The notes beneath the pieces are model-generated. The model did no database searches. It saw nothing but the letters and a program-made list of their open reading frames with translations, and was not told the origin of the DNA. This document shows positions 36,121 through 47,622 of a stretch of DNA of 64,000 nucleotides, one piece after another. Both the position numbers and the translations under genes were made by a program. Numbering within the stretch: position 1 is the stretch's first letter; every line of letters begins with the position of its first letter. The stretch comes from Sebastes aleutianus. Lineage: Eukaryota > Chordata > Actinopteri > Perciformes > Sebastidae. The stretch covers positions 16,116,361 through 16,180,360 of the forward strand of contig CAKAKS010000066.1 of assembly GCA_916700875.1 (NCBI GenBank). Reading direction: 5' to 3'.

Positions 36121-37235
36121 GGAGAGAGCCATCAAGAGAGATGGAGTTTTACTTAGTGATTACAAAATGTTGCTGAAGTGGATTACATTGCATGTGAAAC
36201 ATCTTGGTATCATTTGGATTACTTGGTGAGAGCGCAAAGATATCCAAGACGGAGAGTGTGAGAAGGTCTGTTTCGCAGATTAATTTTTCAGTCAAAGTTG
36301 CCTTTTTGGGTCTGTACAGTGTAGTCGTGTGACACTGGCTTGTGGGTAACGAACGTTTCCTTCCTCGGAGGAAGTACTGGTTCATGTGAGCCCCGGAGAC
36401 AGGAGGCGGTGTGGGTCAGCGATAATCATATTGAATGGACAATGCCGCAGATAGGTGTGGGCGAGCGAACACGCATGTCTGGTTTTGACAAGGAGGGCCT
36501 TGCAGGAACTGGCCGTGAATACGCACTCACGCTATGGGGTCAACAACAAAACAAAACAGCCAGATAAGAAGCACAGACATCCCACTTCCAGTTTTTTATT
36601 TTTCAGTTGGTTTGTGTGGGTATCATGGAAAAGGCACAAAGACGTGGCTTTTAGAAGAAAAAAAACTAGCACACATCATGCACTATTCCTGTGGCTTGAG
36701 TGTGTGTGATACAAAGAGGGGGGGAAGGGTGAAATATCACCCTGCTCACTGACAGATGTAATATTCACATTAATAAGTTGAAGTACCTAGCTAATGTTTA
36801 TCCCCTATATAAATGATGGATTTTTTATTTGGAGTAAGCCTTTGATCTCCTCTCTCTACACAGACAAACTACCTTAAACATGTCAAGCTGGATGGAAAGT
36901 CGCATTCACCAAATATGGGCTGAAATATAATAAGCCATTTACAAATTTTACAGTATCTAATAAAAATCTGTATGCATATTTAATGGTTTGAGTTGAGTTA
37001 CTTGATGTTTGGATAATAAGACAATATTGCCGCAAGAATGTTTTACACCATTACTTGTGTTGGGGACAGAGAGAGGTCAGTGGGGAAGGACGAAGGGAGG
37101 AGGCGGAGGAAGGGTGGACCGGTCACTGACACATAACTTACTTCATCGTGGTCATTTTTATATTAGCAGCCAAGTTACATAATTATACTGTGCTGCTCAA
37201 TGACCCTAGAAGAGTAATTCATACGGTTTTAGACA
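36121..37235. other. Unique sequence, nothing specific
   Basis: Mixed composition, with a purine patch near 37075-37110. Short frames without recognised domains. Confidence 0.4.
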
Positions 37236-37830
37236 GTCTTGGAGGAAGTACTCAGATCTTCTACTTAGGTAAAAGTAGAAATACCACAGCGTAGTAGCAT
37301 GAGTATATGTGTGTGTCATCATGGTAAAATGTGGTCATGGAGACACCTACTGTAGCGGGAACTACCACAGAGACGGTTTGAGTCCTTTGTCAGGTGTTTA
37401 TATGTCTGTGGACAGATTTTGTCAACGCAATATTGTCACAACTGTGCAAGATACAGTCACAAGACTTTACAGGTGTGCAGTTGAGATCTAAATGTTCAAA
37501 GATGGCGATGGGACTGGTCTGAGCATGGGCGCCAGAAGTAGAAGGGTAGGAAGTGGGGAAGGGGCAATTGGTCTGATTTGCCGTCGCAAGATGGTCTCTA
37601 GTTAATTGTTGATGCATTATTGACACTTTAATGTTGCAGTTGGTAAATGTGTGGCTATATTTAATATACTGCTGGGTAACTTTTGAATTTCGCCCCAGGG
37701 ATCAATAAACTCTTATCTTATAATCTCTGAATCTGTTATGTAACTGGTAACTGAAGTTATCAAATAAATGTAATGGAGTAAAAAGTACAATACTAAACAG
37801 TGAGTATAAGTATAAAGTAGCAGAAAAACA
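37236..37830. mobile_element. Composite repeat with LINE-type 3' tail
   Basis: The outer parts (GGAGGAAGTACTCAGATCTT at 37241; AATGTAATGGAGTAAAAAGTAC near 37768 to about 37830) look like the two arms of one teleost repeat. Between them the phrase GAATTTCGCCCCAGGGATCA with AATAAACTCTTATCTTA at 37685-37720 resembles the 3' tail of fish non-LTR retrotransposons that end in short tandem units. No reverse transcriptase frame remains. Exact boundaries are not resolved. Confidence 0.5.
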
Positions 37831-38720
37831 TGTTTTAAGTAACATTTAAATAGTATTGCCCTGCATGTATAGTTATATTATAATTTGGGTCACACATGGA
37901 CAATATATCCAATACAACATTATGTCAATCTTTAAACATCTCCTCTTGGATAAATGTATGGATCCTCCAGAATTTCTCAATTACCTGCATACATAATTGC
38001 TCATTATCCATTTTTAATACTGCAAGTTGAAAAAGTTCAATATGACAAACGGTCCTGGTTAAAACACCACACAGAGCTATACATTACCTGATCTCTAACA
38101 CATTCTGTCTAATAACTGGAAGTCTGCATACACGTTGCTTAACAATCCTCTACTAATATTGGTTTATAGCTAGTAATGTAATTGTGAAAGGGTCATGTCA
38201 GCTTTACATTAACAGATGGCAACAGGGAGCCACTCTCGGCCTCTGTGTAAAAATCTCTTTATTGTACAGAACTCACTGCACAAAGGAAACCTAAAGGCAC
38301 CCTGTTGGATTTATAATAAAACAACCTGCCAATCAGGAAAAGCAACTGTATAAACTTTCTACATGTAATAATCAGTAGATTTTTGTGAAACTGTATATAA
38401 GGAAGTGCATCAACACAGCAGCAAATAAAGCAGTGAATACACAGATCAAGGTAAAAAAAAATACATGCTGCAGTTCATTTATGTTTAATTCAAAAGGTAC
38501 GCTACATTATGCTGGAATGTGGACAATACAATACCAAGTCATCAGATAATGTTGATGGAAGTTTGCATGGTTTTAACTTAAACGTAGTGTGCATTTAAAC
38601 ACGGACGCTCCTAAGTGGTTGTAGCAAAATGTCACCCTGTTCTTCCACTTCTTTCAAAGTGCTGTGAACGCAGCATCAACTTAAAGGAAGAGGATTGTCT
38701 CCCGCTACTCAAAAAGGCAG
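37831..38720. other. AT-rich unique sequence
   Basis: AT-rich, with AATAAA motifs on both strands (for example minus strand near 38258 and plus strand near 38313 and 38423). These could be poly(A) signals of an unseen transcript but are expected by chance in such sequence. No gene. Confidence 0.4.
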
Positions 38721-38858
38721 GTGGCGAATCCATCGAAGAATCAACAGCCCAAAAGCTTCAAACCTAAAATTCCAGAGGACGTCTTTGACGGAGGAGGCAA
38801 AGCGAGTGACGGGAGTGACAGAATGAGCAGAAAAAAACAGAGATGCACCAAGTGTTGA
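38721..38858 (+). other. Exon-like open segment ending in a stop, weak
   Basis: A pyrimidine patch and an AG at 38719-38720 precede 45 open codons ending in TGA at 38856-38858. The translation is hydrophilic and basic with two C-terminal cysteines and has mixed codon usage. I recognise no family and no upstream exon, and a TAA stop lies just before it in frame. It could be a terminal exon, but a chance frame is more likely. Confidence 0.1.
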
Positions 38859-40860
38859 ACTCTGTGAAGAATACAGGGATGGTTTTCTTTCTACTGTGCA
38901 ACTTGGTGATATACATCCATAACTTTTCCCACCCAATGGAAGTGTTTGTGTCAGAAACAAAGGGGACATTTGGCGACAAAACCATACGTGGACCCCTTGG
39001 ACATGTGACATAACTTTGAAATGAACGCTTTCACTTGCTAATGTTGAATGAAACAGGTAACCAAGGCAACCTCAGGATGTTTTGCTTTCCCAAAGCAGTG
39101 AGAGGGACATAAATGCCATTTCTATCTAAAGTCTTATCAGCTCTGGACCGGAGGACACAGGCTGCCCTTCCTTGTCCCTGCGACTACAGCCTCTTTTAGG
39201 AATCTGGGGCCACCGCTTGCCATTGTGCTGTCCTACAGGAAGTACGGTTCGCTGCTCACTCCCAGCATTCACTGGGTTTCCTGTGTCAGGTTACCACGTC
39301 CTGTGTTTATTTTCTTTGCGTTTTTGTCTGTATCCACCCTATAGGATTTTTCTAGCATCCACCAAAAACGTACAAAAGAGAAGATGGCACTATCTCAACT
39401 ACTGGGAGGACAAATGCATCGTTATCTCTTCAGAGATATACTTCTCCCGCCGCCTTGTCTTACTGTGACCTGTCTTTTGGCGTAGCTTTAAATTCCCAAG
39501 TCTCTATCAGGTCTGCGGAAAGGAGTTTTTCCCTCGCCTAAACCAAAAGGAACCTCAATCAATTTCAAATTAAGCAGTCCATTCAATGGACATTGTCTTT
39601 GACAGATAAGCTTGTTACACCTTGAGAAAAGGCGAAAGGAAAGACTTTAAAACAATCTCTTCAAAGTAATTATTGCTCCGCTCAGAGTTTTTTTTTCTCT
39701 CTCTACTCCTCTAAAACAAACAGCTTTGGAAAACTTAGCAGGGGTGTGATTGATAGAGAGCATGAATGATGTATAAAGTCTATTTTGCCCAGATCGATAC
39801 TGAATTTCATTAGGACACACCTCGCATGCACACACACACACACACACCATCTTTACTGAGGACACTGCAGGGTTTTCACTGTTACAAGCCCTTCCACTGT
39901 ATTTCCATTGATGAACATAACAGGATGGCTATGTGGCTGTTATCATTCCATATCAGCGCCTCTAAAGAAGGTGCCCTGTCTAATGCTGACTCTCACACTT
40001 CGCTCTAAGTTGCCTTGATAAGGTTAGGCTTTCCACGCGCTTCCACAAAAGAGTTCACCTGCATGCTAAACACTGACCTCTCAACCAAAGCAACGCAGCC
40101 CTTCTTCATTTACCCCTGCGAGATTCCCCCCGAGGATAGCTCACCTCTATTGTCCTTCCTCCCACTCCTCTGTATGCCCGCAGTGATGATGACCATGCTG
40201 CTCCTGCATTCACAACCACCCCACTGACTACCGTCCACCTTGACAGGGGGAAGTGAATGTATATACATGATCATATATTGCACCATTTGGGTTGAGCTCT
40301 TAAATCTTTTCTGTCCAGATGAGCAGAAAGTGTTAAACAAGGGGAGAGACTAAACAAGTATGGTGGACGGAGAGAAGAAAGCTGGGTCTGGAAATCATTT
40401 CCTACTTAGTGTTTATATACAGAGCCAGTGCTGGCCTTTAGATGGTGTTCAGACACAGCCCGATGTTATGGGACTTCATACGCCCCGGCCAGACACACCA
40501 GGGACAGAGCTGGTGACAGATGAGGACATGAGAATAGACTCTTTTTGACCCACTCAAATAGTTTTTGCTTTTTTACACAAACTGCATTTCTGTGCGATGG
40601 CTCATTTCCTCCCAGCTTATCCCTGCAATACATACAGGATGGATAGAAGGATATTCAATGCAAATCAGTGAGCTCAGCAAGAGAGAAACCAACTCAGTGG
40701 CGTGCTTACTCTGAAATCTGTCCACACAAAAAAAAATATATCCATATAAATAGCACCGAAGTACAAGCTTTGGAAAAAAGAAAAAGAAAAAAATACATGC
40801 TTCAGGATCCCTCCCCAGTAATCTCCTGCAATATTTGACACACATGTGCTGAAGAGTAAA
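38859..40860. other. Unique sequence with an X-box and a short CA run
   Basis: A perfect X-box lies at 39057-39070 and a (CA)9 run near 39828-39848. A-rich patches occur near 40728-40795. Several short frames without known domains. No bounded element. Confidence 0.35.
39057..39070. promoter_or_regulatory. RFX X-box consensus (GTAACCAAGGCAAC)
   Basis: Matches GTNRCC-NN-RGYAAC at all defined positions. Second of three perfect matches in the window. Confidence 0.45.
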
Positions 40861-41928
40861 TATTGCCATTTGGATGGATCCAGTCACCAAAGAATATCAA
40901 ACAAATTCGGAAACAATCACAAACATGCTCTACAAAGCCCCACATGGCTACACCGTGCACGGCGAGCTGTGGATCTGTGAACAGACAGCATCTGAGCATG
41001 CATCACACTTGGGCGTTTTACGACAGAGGTCAATCACTGTGACCTCTGTAGGCTTGTATTTCATGGCAGGACTTGGGCAGTGGACCGTGAGGTGGCGGTG
41101 GAGGGATGTAACCGCTCAGGATCTCATCTCCACGACTCCCAGGGGATACCAAGCTCGGGCTTGTAATGAGAGGCTTTAACTTATTTTACTTCATATGTGT
41201 GTGTGTGATGTGTGTGAGGGACTAGTGGGGGTCGTCAGGGCCGGGGACTGTTGATAAATAATGAACCTATATGTGTCACTTGCCATAATGCCATTTGAAA
41301 GAAAATTATGTTTTTTTCCTGCATCGTAAATCGTACCTCTATCCCTTGTTTTTGGTGACAAACTAACAGGAACATTGAAGTCTAGGATCACAGAGAAGGA
41401 TGCACTTATACTGTTGGCAATAGGAGATTCATACTCCTTAATTCAGCTCTTGTTAGGCAGCTCTGTGCATTGAATCATGCTCTCTGTGCAGGTAAAGCAC
41501 TGAAATTGTATCGTTAATTGATTTGACTACGCCAAGTGTATTTACTCAACATATTTTTGTTGCTACGGCTCAGTGTTTCTGTCAGCGTAAAGTTTTTTTT
41601 TATATATTTAACTGATCATATAAAAATAGCCTCACTAAAATTCACAGCTTCACAATAAAAGCACAGACACAGAGGGCAAAAATGCTGTAGGAGTCAGTAG
41701 AGAGCAGGCAAATGTATCACTGGAGGAAAAGGTGCCACTGCCACAGCAGTAACACTCCGCTACACTCTTCCCGTAATGCTCATTTGTTTCTGGCCGAGAG
41801 CAAAAAGTCTCGGTCCAAACTCCACGACTCAAGTTGTTATTATATCAAGTCTGTTAAGTAGATATGCACAGAGGCGTTGGGTTTACACACTTATACTCTA
41901 AGATCAGCTGCTCCACTTGTACTTTGCA
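40861..41928. other. Unique sequence, nothing specific
   Basis: A 101-codon frame at 40874-41179 has no recognisable domain and no clear splice context. Short GT patch near 41195-41218. Confidence 0.35.
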
Positions 41929-41956
41929 CCCCCCCCCTCCACCACCACCACCACCT
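41929..41956 (+). repeat. C-run followed by (CCA)n
   Basis: About nine C residues interrupted by T, then ACC/CCA triplets to 41956. The reverse strand gives a tryptophan run, an artefact. Confidence 0.85.
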
Positions 41957-42037
41957 CCCCGTTTTCTGGGAGTTACATTCCACGCATAAAATATGCAACC
42001 CAAAAGCCTCTGGGCCCCCTAAGAAATAAAGAGGACA

Positions 42038-42051
42038 GTTACCGTGGCAAC
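42038..42051. promoter_or_regulatory. RFX X-box consensus (GTTACCGTGGCAAC)
   Basis: Matches GTNRCC-NN-RGYAAC at all defined positions. Third perfect match in the window. Confidence 0.5.
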
Positions 42052-43629
42052 CTTGAACAACAGCAGCACACAACATCCCGCTGATGGACAGCACACTCCA
42101 GGAGGCCAGTGCACAGGTGCTATTTTCTTTCAAAACATAAAGAAAGAAAAAGAAAAATATCAGAAAGTGCTAATGTTTTTAAATACAAAGAAAATTACCT
42201 TACCAAATGCTCTTTTTTTTTTCAGGGGCCTTTATGACTTTCGCAGCTCAGATGTCTTGCGCCCGGTGAACATTTGTGCTTGGTCAGCAAAATAAATCAT
42301 TATTTTTTCTTATCGCTACCTTCAGACTGTTCATACTTAGCAAAGCAATAGTTTTTGAGAAATTCGGAAGGTTGTACAGCAAACTCGCTGCCCACATAAA
42401 TTATTAAAAACACTCAAAAATCGGTTTTGAAAATTGTTCTCATTTATGTGTGTGCATGCAGTGCATACAAGCACTTATTTTTGTGTTGATTATAAGGAAA
42501 CAAAAGCAGCATTAATGTGATATCTCAATTCTTTGCAGGTGAAAACATCCGTTGGCAGACAGTGAGGGAAAATGTAGCAAGTGTCTCTAATGTGATAATA
42601 AAAAGGAGATGAAAACCCCCAAAGGAAACATGTGAAAGATAAAGGGATGCAGAGGGGGAGTGGGAGTCGTGCTTGAGGATGTGTTAGTGGCACGGAGCGT
42701 GGGTCCAGTTCCCACAAAAACACTTGATCAGCCTAATTAAAAAGAACCTTGGCATGATACGTTGTGAACAGTGGGGACTCAGGCCGCTTGCCAAGTCTGC
42801 ACTCACCTCCTCTCTCCCACACACATCCAGACAAACTGCCATCAGCCACCGCAACACGAGGAATAAAAGCAAATTCTGGGCAAATTCTCAAGACGCTCCG
42901 CTTTGTGATCCAGCATAAACAAGGCAGGAAACTGTATTTGAAGCACAGCGGAGGCTCACTGTCACAGATGTATCTGCTGTCACTGACCACTGGCTCTCCC
43001 GTTTGTCCTCTTAAGTCTGAAAAGTGCATTCAGAGTCCCTTCGACAGAGTATCCTGAGTGCTAAAGTGAGTCATCTTTGGCAACTCCTGGAAAGAAAAAC
43101 CAGGCTTTTGGAGCACTACTGTACATATGAATCAAACTTATGTATGTGGACGGACTGCCAGGACTTAATGCTTTGCACATTGCCGGAGCATGCAAACACA
43201 TATGTACTGTATCCTAGCACACACACACACACACAGAGACACTACACACACTCATACAAACAGCTACGCATGTTTGTTTAAGATTTTTTTTTTCCTTTTT
43301 CTCCAAAATAGACACACCAGGGTTGCTACAACAGTAAGACGCAATCTACAAAACAACCGAGCTCAGAAGAAGAGTATCATCTTACACAGGAAAAAATTGT
43401 ATATTTTTATTGGGTAAGAAACTGGAAAATATTAGAGTACTCTGGACATCAGCTTTTTTTTCTGAATTCAAAGGGAGAATCTTGGTTTTATTATTGTAAA
43501 TGATAGAAAAATGAGCCACATTTCCCTACCATGATAGAGTACATTGAACACAATGCACTGAAGAATTTTACGCTGGTAAACTATAGCTAGTAAGGCCATC
43601 TTTTGTTCCTACTGTAGACATCATGCAGT
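42052..43629. other. Unique sequence with short CA run
   Basis: A (CA)8 run lies near 43218-43233. Frames of 97-98 codons on both strands at 42733-43057 overlap and show no known domain, so neither is called. Confidence 0.35.
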
Positions 43630-44458
43630 CATAGACTGTATATAAGAAGTGGACGTAGTCACCGTGACGTCACCCATTGGTTTGTGGACCGCCATTTTTA
43701 AGCCTCAAGTTCAGCACAAGGAGGGTGAAAAGAGGAGAAGTCACGCGTCATCAACGCGTCATATGGTACAACACATGCAAAGCAAAATCTGGTCTAAACA
43801 TGCCAAAATTGAGCCAATAGTAATGCATGACCACAGCTCCAGTTACACTATGCATGTGTCAGACTCCATAGCTCAAGTCTGTGTACCAGCCTCTTTCAAT
43901 AAGCCTTGGTTCGGCATTCTGGCTGTCGCCATGCTGGTATTTGGCCGTTGCCATCTTGTTTTTTTGCAACCAGAAGTGACACAAGAGAGTGGACACAAGA
44001 GGGTAAGTACAACTGAACGCTGAATAAGACATTTTTAGGCGACCAAAAAGGTTATAATTAACTTTCATGAACTGAAAACACACTGTGAAAGTGTTAAAGT
44101 TGTGAGACGAAAACGCGGACAACTCCCATACCGGACAACACCGTGGTAGCGATCTGTCAATCACAAGGTAGCCAAGCCCTAAAGCATCCCCTGCTTTATG
44201 GTCTATTTGACTCTAAATGGGACCATAATTTACTAAATGAACATCAGAAGACTTGAAATGAGCGATTGAGACCATAAGCTCATGTTTACAATGTTTACTG
44301 AGGTAATAAATCAAGTGAGGAGTAGGGTCATTTTCTCATAGACTTCTATACAATCTGACTTATTTTTGCAACCAGAGGAGTCGCCCCCTGCTGGATATTA
44401 GAAAGAATGCAAGTTCAAGGCTCTTACGCATTGGCTTTACTTAAGACCCGGAGGTTAC
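43630..44458 (-). mobile_element. Dispersed repeat copy 2, longer, with CTCF-like core
   Basis: It begins CATAGACTGTATATAAGAAG and ends near CCGGAGGTTACC. It is the reverse-orientation homologue of 31193-31755, extended by about 265 bp near its left end (43655-43920). The CTCF-like core is retained at 44381-44394. No coding capacity. Confidence 0.75.
44381..44394 (-). promoter_or_regulatory. CTCF-like core, reverse
   Basis: TCGCCCCCTGCTGG is the reverse complement of the core at 31259-31272. It points left, so the two sites are convergent. Confidence 0.45.
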
Positions 44459-44782
44459 CCTCTGTGCATGTTGTGTGTATTTATTGAATGAATTCTCAAT
44501 AAGAATTTGAATGGCCATTTGCAGCACTTTTCAATTATTTTAATAGGATTCAAATGGATGTATTCATTCACAATTGTTCTTCCCTTTCTATCATAAATTC
44601 TTGAGGTCTGCAAAAAAAAAATTGAATTTGCCAAACAGCTTCCAGTGGTGCATGCAGCGTCCAATGTTTGACCTCCATTATCTGCACCCTCTACCTGTAC
44701 TGTGAAATTGAACCACACCGTTGTAATTCCGATGGTAAGACAGCGATGTATATTGTACCTCCGCGTGTCAACTTGCCTACAG
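44459..44782. other. Unique sequence
   Basis: AT-rich on the left, balanced on the right. No gene recognised. Confidence 0.4.
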
Positions 44783-44851
44783 CCCCACCTGTCCATTCAA
44801 AGCCCTGTTCCTCCACCGTGCTACAGCGAGCAGACAGCAGAGGACAAGCAG
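44783..44851 (+). other. Exon-like 69-bp segment, weak
   Basis: It is bounded by TTGCCTACAG on the left and GTAATGGG on the right, the expected acceptor and donor contexts. It is open in the phase giving 23 whole codons (Pro, Ser, Gln and acidic-rich). I recognise no family, the upstream pyrimidine tract is modest, and no partner exon is identified. It sits within a 219-codon frame (44702-45361) that otherwise looks non-coding. Confidence 0.15.
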
Positions 44852-46390
44852 GTAATGGGATTGCCACACCCTGTTTGGGTTCAAAGCCATATAGGATCTC
44901 TCAGCTGTAGGACAGCACGCTGGGATGTGTCTGGGGAGCATCACTGGATGCTGGAACCGCTCAACCTGCACAAGCTCATTGTTCGGCGCTGTCTCGATCT
45001 ATGTAGGAAAGAAAAAAGGAAAGACAATGAAAAGAAATGTCCCCAAAAAAGGGTGTTTAGAAGTGTGCGTGCGTGCATGCTGGCATGTGTGCACAAACTT
45101 GCATGCATACATATGCACAGCAGTGTCATGACATGGCTCTTTTTTGTCCCTACGTCAACTCTCTGGATCTGCACCTTTGAGATAAAAGAGGCGAGAGGAA
45201 GCCTTGTTGCTTTTTCAGCCAGTTCTCTAATCCTTCACATTAACTATTACTCCCCTTTCTCTATCTATAGAACACAGGTTGTTACAGTTAACTTTTCAGT
45301 TTCCCCCGCAGCGCTGAGGACCCTCGAGAATTACCTATGCTCTACGATTAGGAGCCTGTAATTCCTTTTGTTGTTGAGGCTATAATGAATATCATAAGAT
45401 GCTTATTTTGTGAGCATTAAGTCTGTATTTGAATGACGAGCATGTGCTCTGGGTCGGTTTTCCTCTTTTCAACCGTGCGTCATTCTCTCCCCCGGTATCC
45501 CACCTTCCATATGGTGATAAAGCCAACAGCTCCACGCTGCATCCAGCATCGTTCTGCCCTCCCTCACACCTTAACTAAAATTAAAAAAAAAAAAACTTTT
45601 CCATCTTCCAAATCCCTTCATCCATGGCCTACAGGTTATCTCCCCCTACTCTTCACATAATCCTGGCTCTTCTGGCAGAGAAAGAGAGAGGTAAAGAAGA
45701 GAAAGGACCATATAGAGACAGACACAGATGAGACAAAGAGGGGGAGACGAAGAGAGGTAGCACAGGGAGGGCAAACAGAGAGGTAAAGGTACAGAGAGAA
45801 ACAAGAAGTATGGAGACAAACAGCAATGCTGCAACAAGAAACGTAAACACGTTCCCTTCTCCAACTGCCTTTACTAGAAGAGGGGAGGGTGGGGGGGGCA
45901 GACCTGTCAACGATTGTTAACACATGTGTCCAGGCTTCCTCTAGGCCGTTTACTTGGAGTCTGAAGGAGGCTCAGCACCAAAGATTTATGGCTCCCGGGG
46001 AAGAAAGGGAAGTGTGTTATTGATAAGTTGCAGAGAGAAGGCGAGGGCACCCACTGCAGTAATTAGAGGATGAACTTGCAGCCCATTGATTGAATGGAGT
46101 CCTGGACACCAGAGAGCCACCTCATACAGTACCACAGTCAGAGTGTGACCTCGCCGTGGACAGGTGACCTCACCTCTGGGCTGAGAATATATAGGCTGAA
46201 GCTGTGGATCATCATTAGCTACAGTAAAGACTCAGAAACAGTCTAAATATGATCAACAAATGAGCCTCTAACAGCTGGCGTTGCATCAGAATGCAGTAAT
46301 ATAGGAATCAATGATGAGCAGCCAGGCCCATGCTGTAGTGTCCGTGTGTGTGTGTGTGTCTGTGCACGCGCAGTGTGTCGCTGTGTACAT
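44852..46390. other. Unique sequence with purine and A-rich patches
   Basis: An A13 run lies near 45582-45594 and a purine-rich tract at 45678-45800. Short frames reflect the composition. No gene. Confidence 0.4.
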
Positions 46391-46420
46391 GTGGGTGGAG
46401 GAGGGTGGGGGGGGGGGAGT
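46391..46420 (+). other. G-rich tract (G11) with quadruplex potential
   Basis: GGG, GGAGGA, GGG and an 11-G run in 27 bases. A GT-rich patch precedes it at 46340-46360. Confidence 0.5.
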
Positions 46421-47002
46421 GCTGCTTCTGTTAAAGCCTAGTATTATCCCAGCATTCACCAGTGTTTCCAGTGACCACAGGCTTGGAGGCCGGCCCAGTC
46501 CTTCTAGACACTGCTTAGCAATGGGACCCACCATTGTTTGATTTGGCTGCATATTGCAGTGTTTTCAGCATTGCCTAAAAGAGGAGGGGTCAGTGGAAGC
46601 ACTGAAGAAGTCTGGACTGAAAGGAGGAGGAGGAGGAGAAGCGAAGGCTACAGTCGGGCCTTCTTCCCATTCCCCAGCTTTCCTAGAACTTAGGAAAAAA
46701 CAACAGATGCAGGGGCTGAGTTCAAATTCTGTTTCTTTCTTCTTCTTCTTTTTTTCCTCCATTTGGTACCAACAATAATTTTCAGCTTGTTTCAATCGGC
46801 TGTTGCAGCCGTTGAAGGTTTACTTTATCAAGATGACCAAGATGGTGATAGGTATCTTTAATCAAGGCAGAGAATGTTAAATACATTCCAGAGCTGGAAA
46901 TCATTGGGTCGTACTATTTTTGCAAAGTCCACATGTTTGATTTGTGCTTGCTTGAGGGTCCTTTCGGTTTTTGTGTTTAAAATGTGCACATGAATGAGAG
47001 GG
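46421..47002. other. Unique sequence with (GGA)n patch
   Basis: A (GGA)5 patch lies at 46622-46638 and a TTC/T-rich patch at 46733-46756. No gene. Confidence 0.45.
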
Positions 47003-47622
47003 CACCATCGACTGTATATAAAGTTGGATGACGTGTCTCCACTTCCTCCCACGGTACAAACGTGAATCCAAAATATCCTGGAGCTGACATCTTAAGATTT
47101 TGACGTCATTTAGAGCCAGAGTCTGCGCAGTAGCATGAGACACCTTGCTGCTACATTAGCACCATGGTAGCCGACAATAATAACTAACTTTCCATAACCG
47201 TCACAAGTCGTAATAGAACATGTGTCAATTTGATCATAAATGTAAAGTTACACCTCCTCTCTCGTACATTTCCCGAGCCTCCGGCTCCGCAACTACTTCA
47301 CTCAGAGCAGCTGTCAATCACAGCTGTCAATCATGACGTCTCATCCCCTTTTTATAGCATCAAATAACTAATTAAAATCAAACTTATCAGAAAAATGAAC
47401 ACTTGAACATCCAGCAGCATGATGAGAACTACCTGAAATGACAAACTATCTTCGGGAAAAATGTATTTGACTTTTTAGTTTGGCCTATGTCCCATCAGCT
47501 AACATGGAGGAGGCGTGATTTATGACCTATATTGCAGCCAACCACCAGGGGGCGATCAATATGTTTTGGCTTCATGTTTGGGGAGCTGTCATGGCATCTA
47601 TCTTTATATACAGTCTATGGTG
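47003..47622. mobile_element. 620-bp inverted-repeat element
   Basis: Ends CACCATCGACTGTATATAAAG (47003-47023) and CTTTATATACAGTCTATGGTG (47602-47622) are 21-bp inverted repeats with one mismatch. The terminus is shared with the repeats at 31193 and 43630, but the interior is different. No transposase frame, and no clear target duplication is seen. A CTCF-like core lies at 47542-47555. Confidence 0.8.
47542..47555 (+). promoter_or_regulatory. CTCF-like core, forward
   Basis: CCACCAGGGGGCGA fits CCASYAGRKGGC. It lies near the right end of the inverted-repeat element. Confidence 0.45.

Noticed and set aside
38240..38470. AATAAA motifs on both strands suggesting a gene end
   Set aside because: Such hexamers are frequent by chance in AT-rich sequence, and no coding exon is established nearby.
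44702..45361. A 219-codon open frame, the longest in the window
   Set aside because: No domain, no start context, and unremarkable composition. Only the 69-bp segment inside it has splice-like borders, and that is reported separately as weak.
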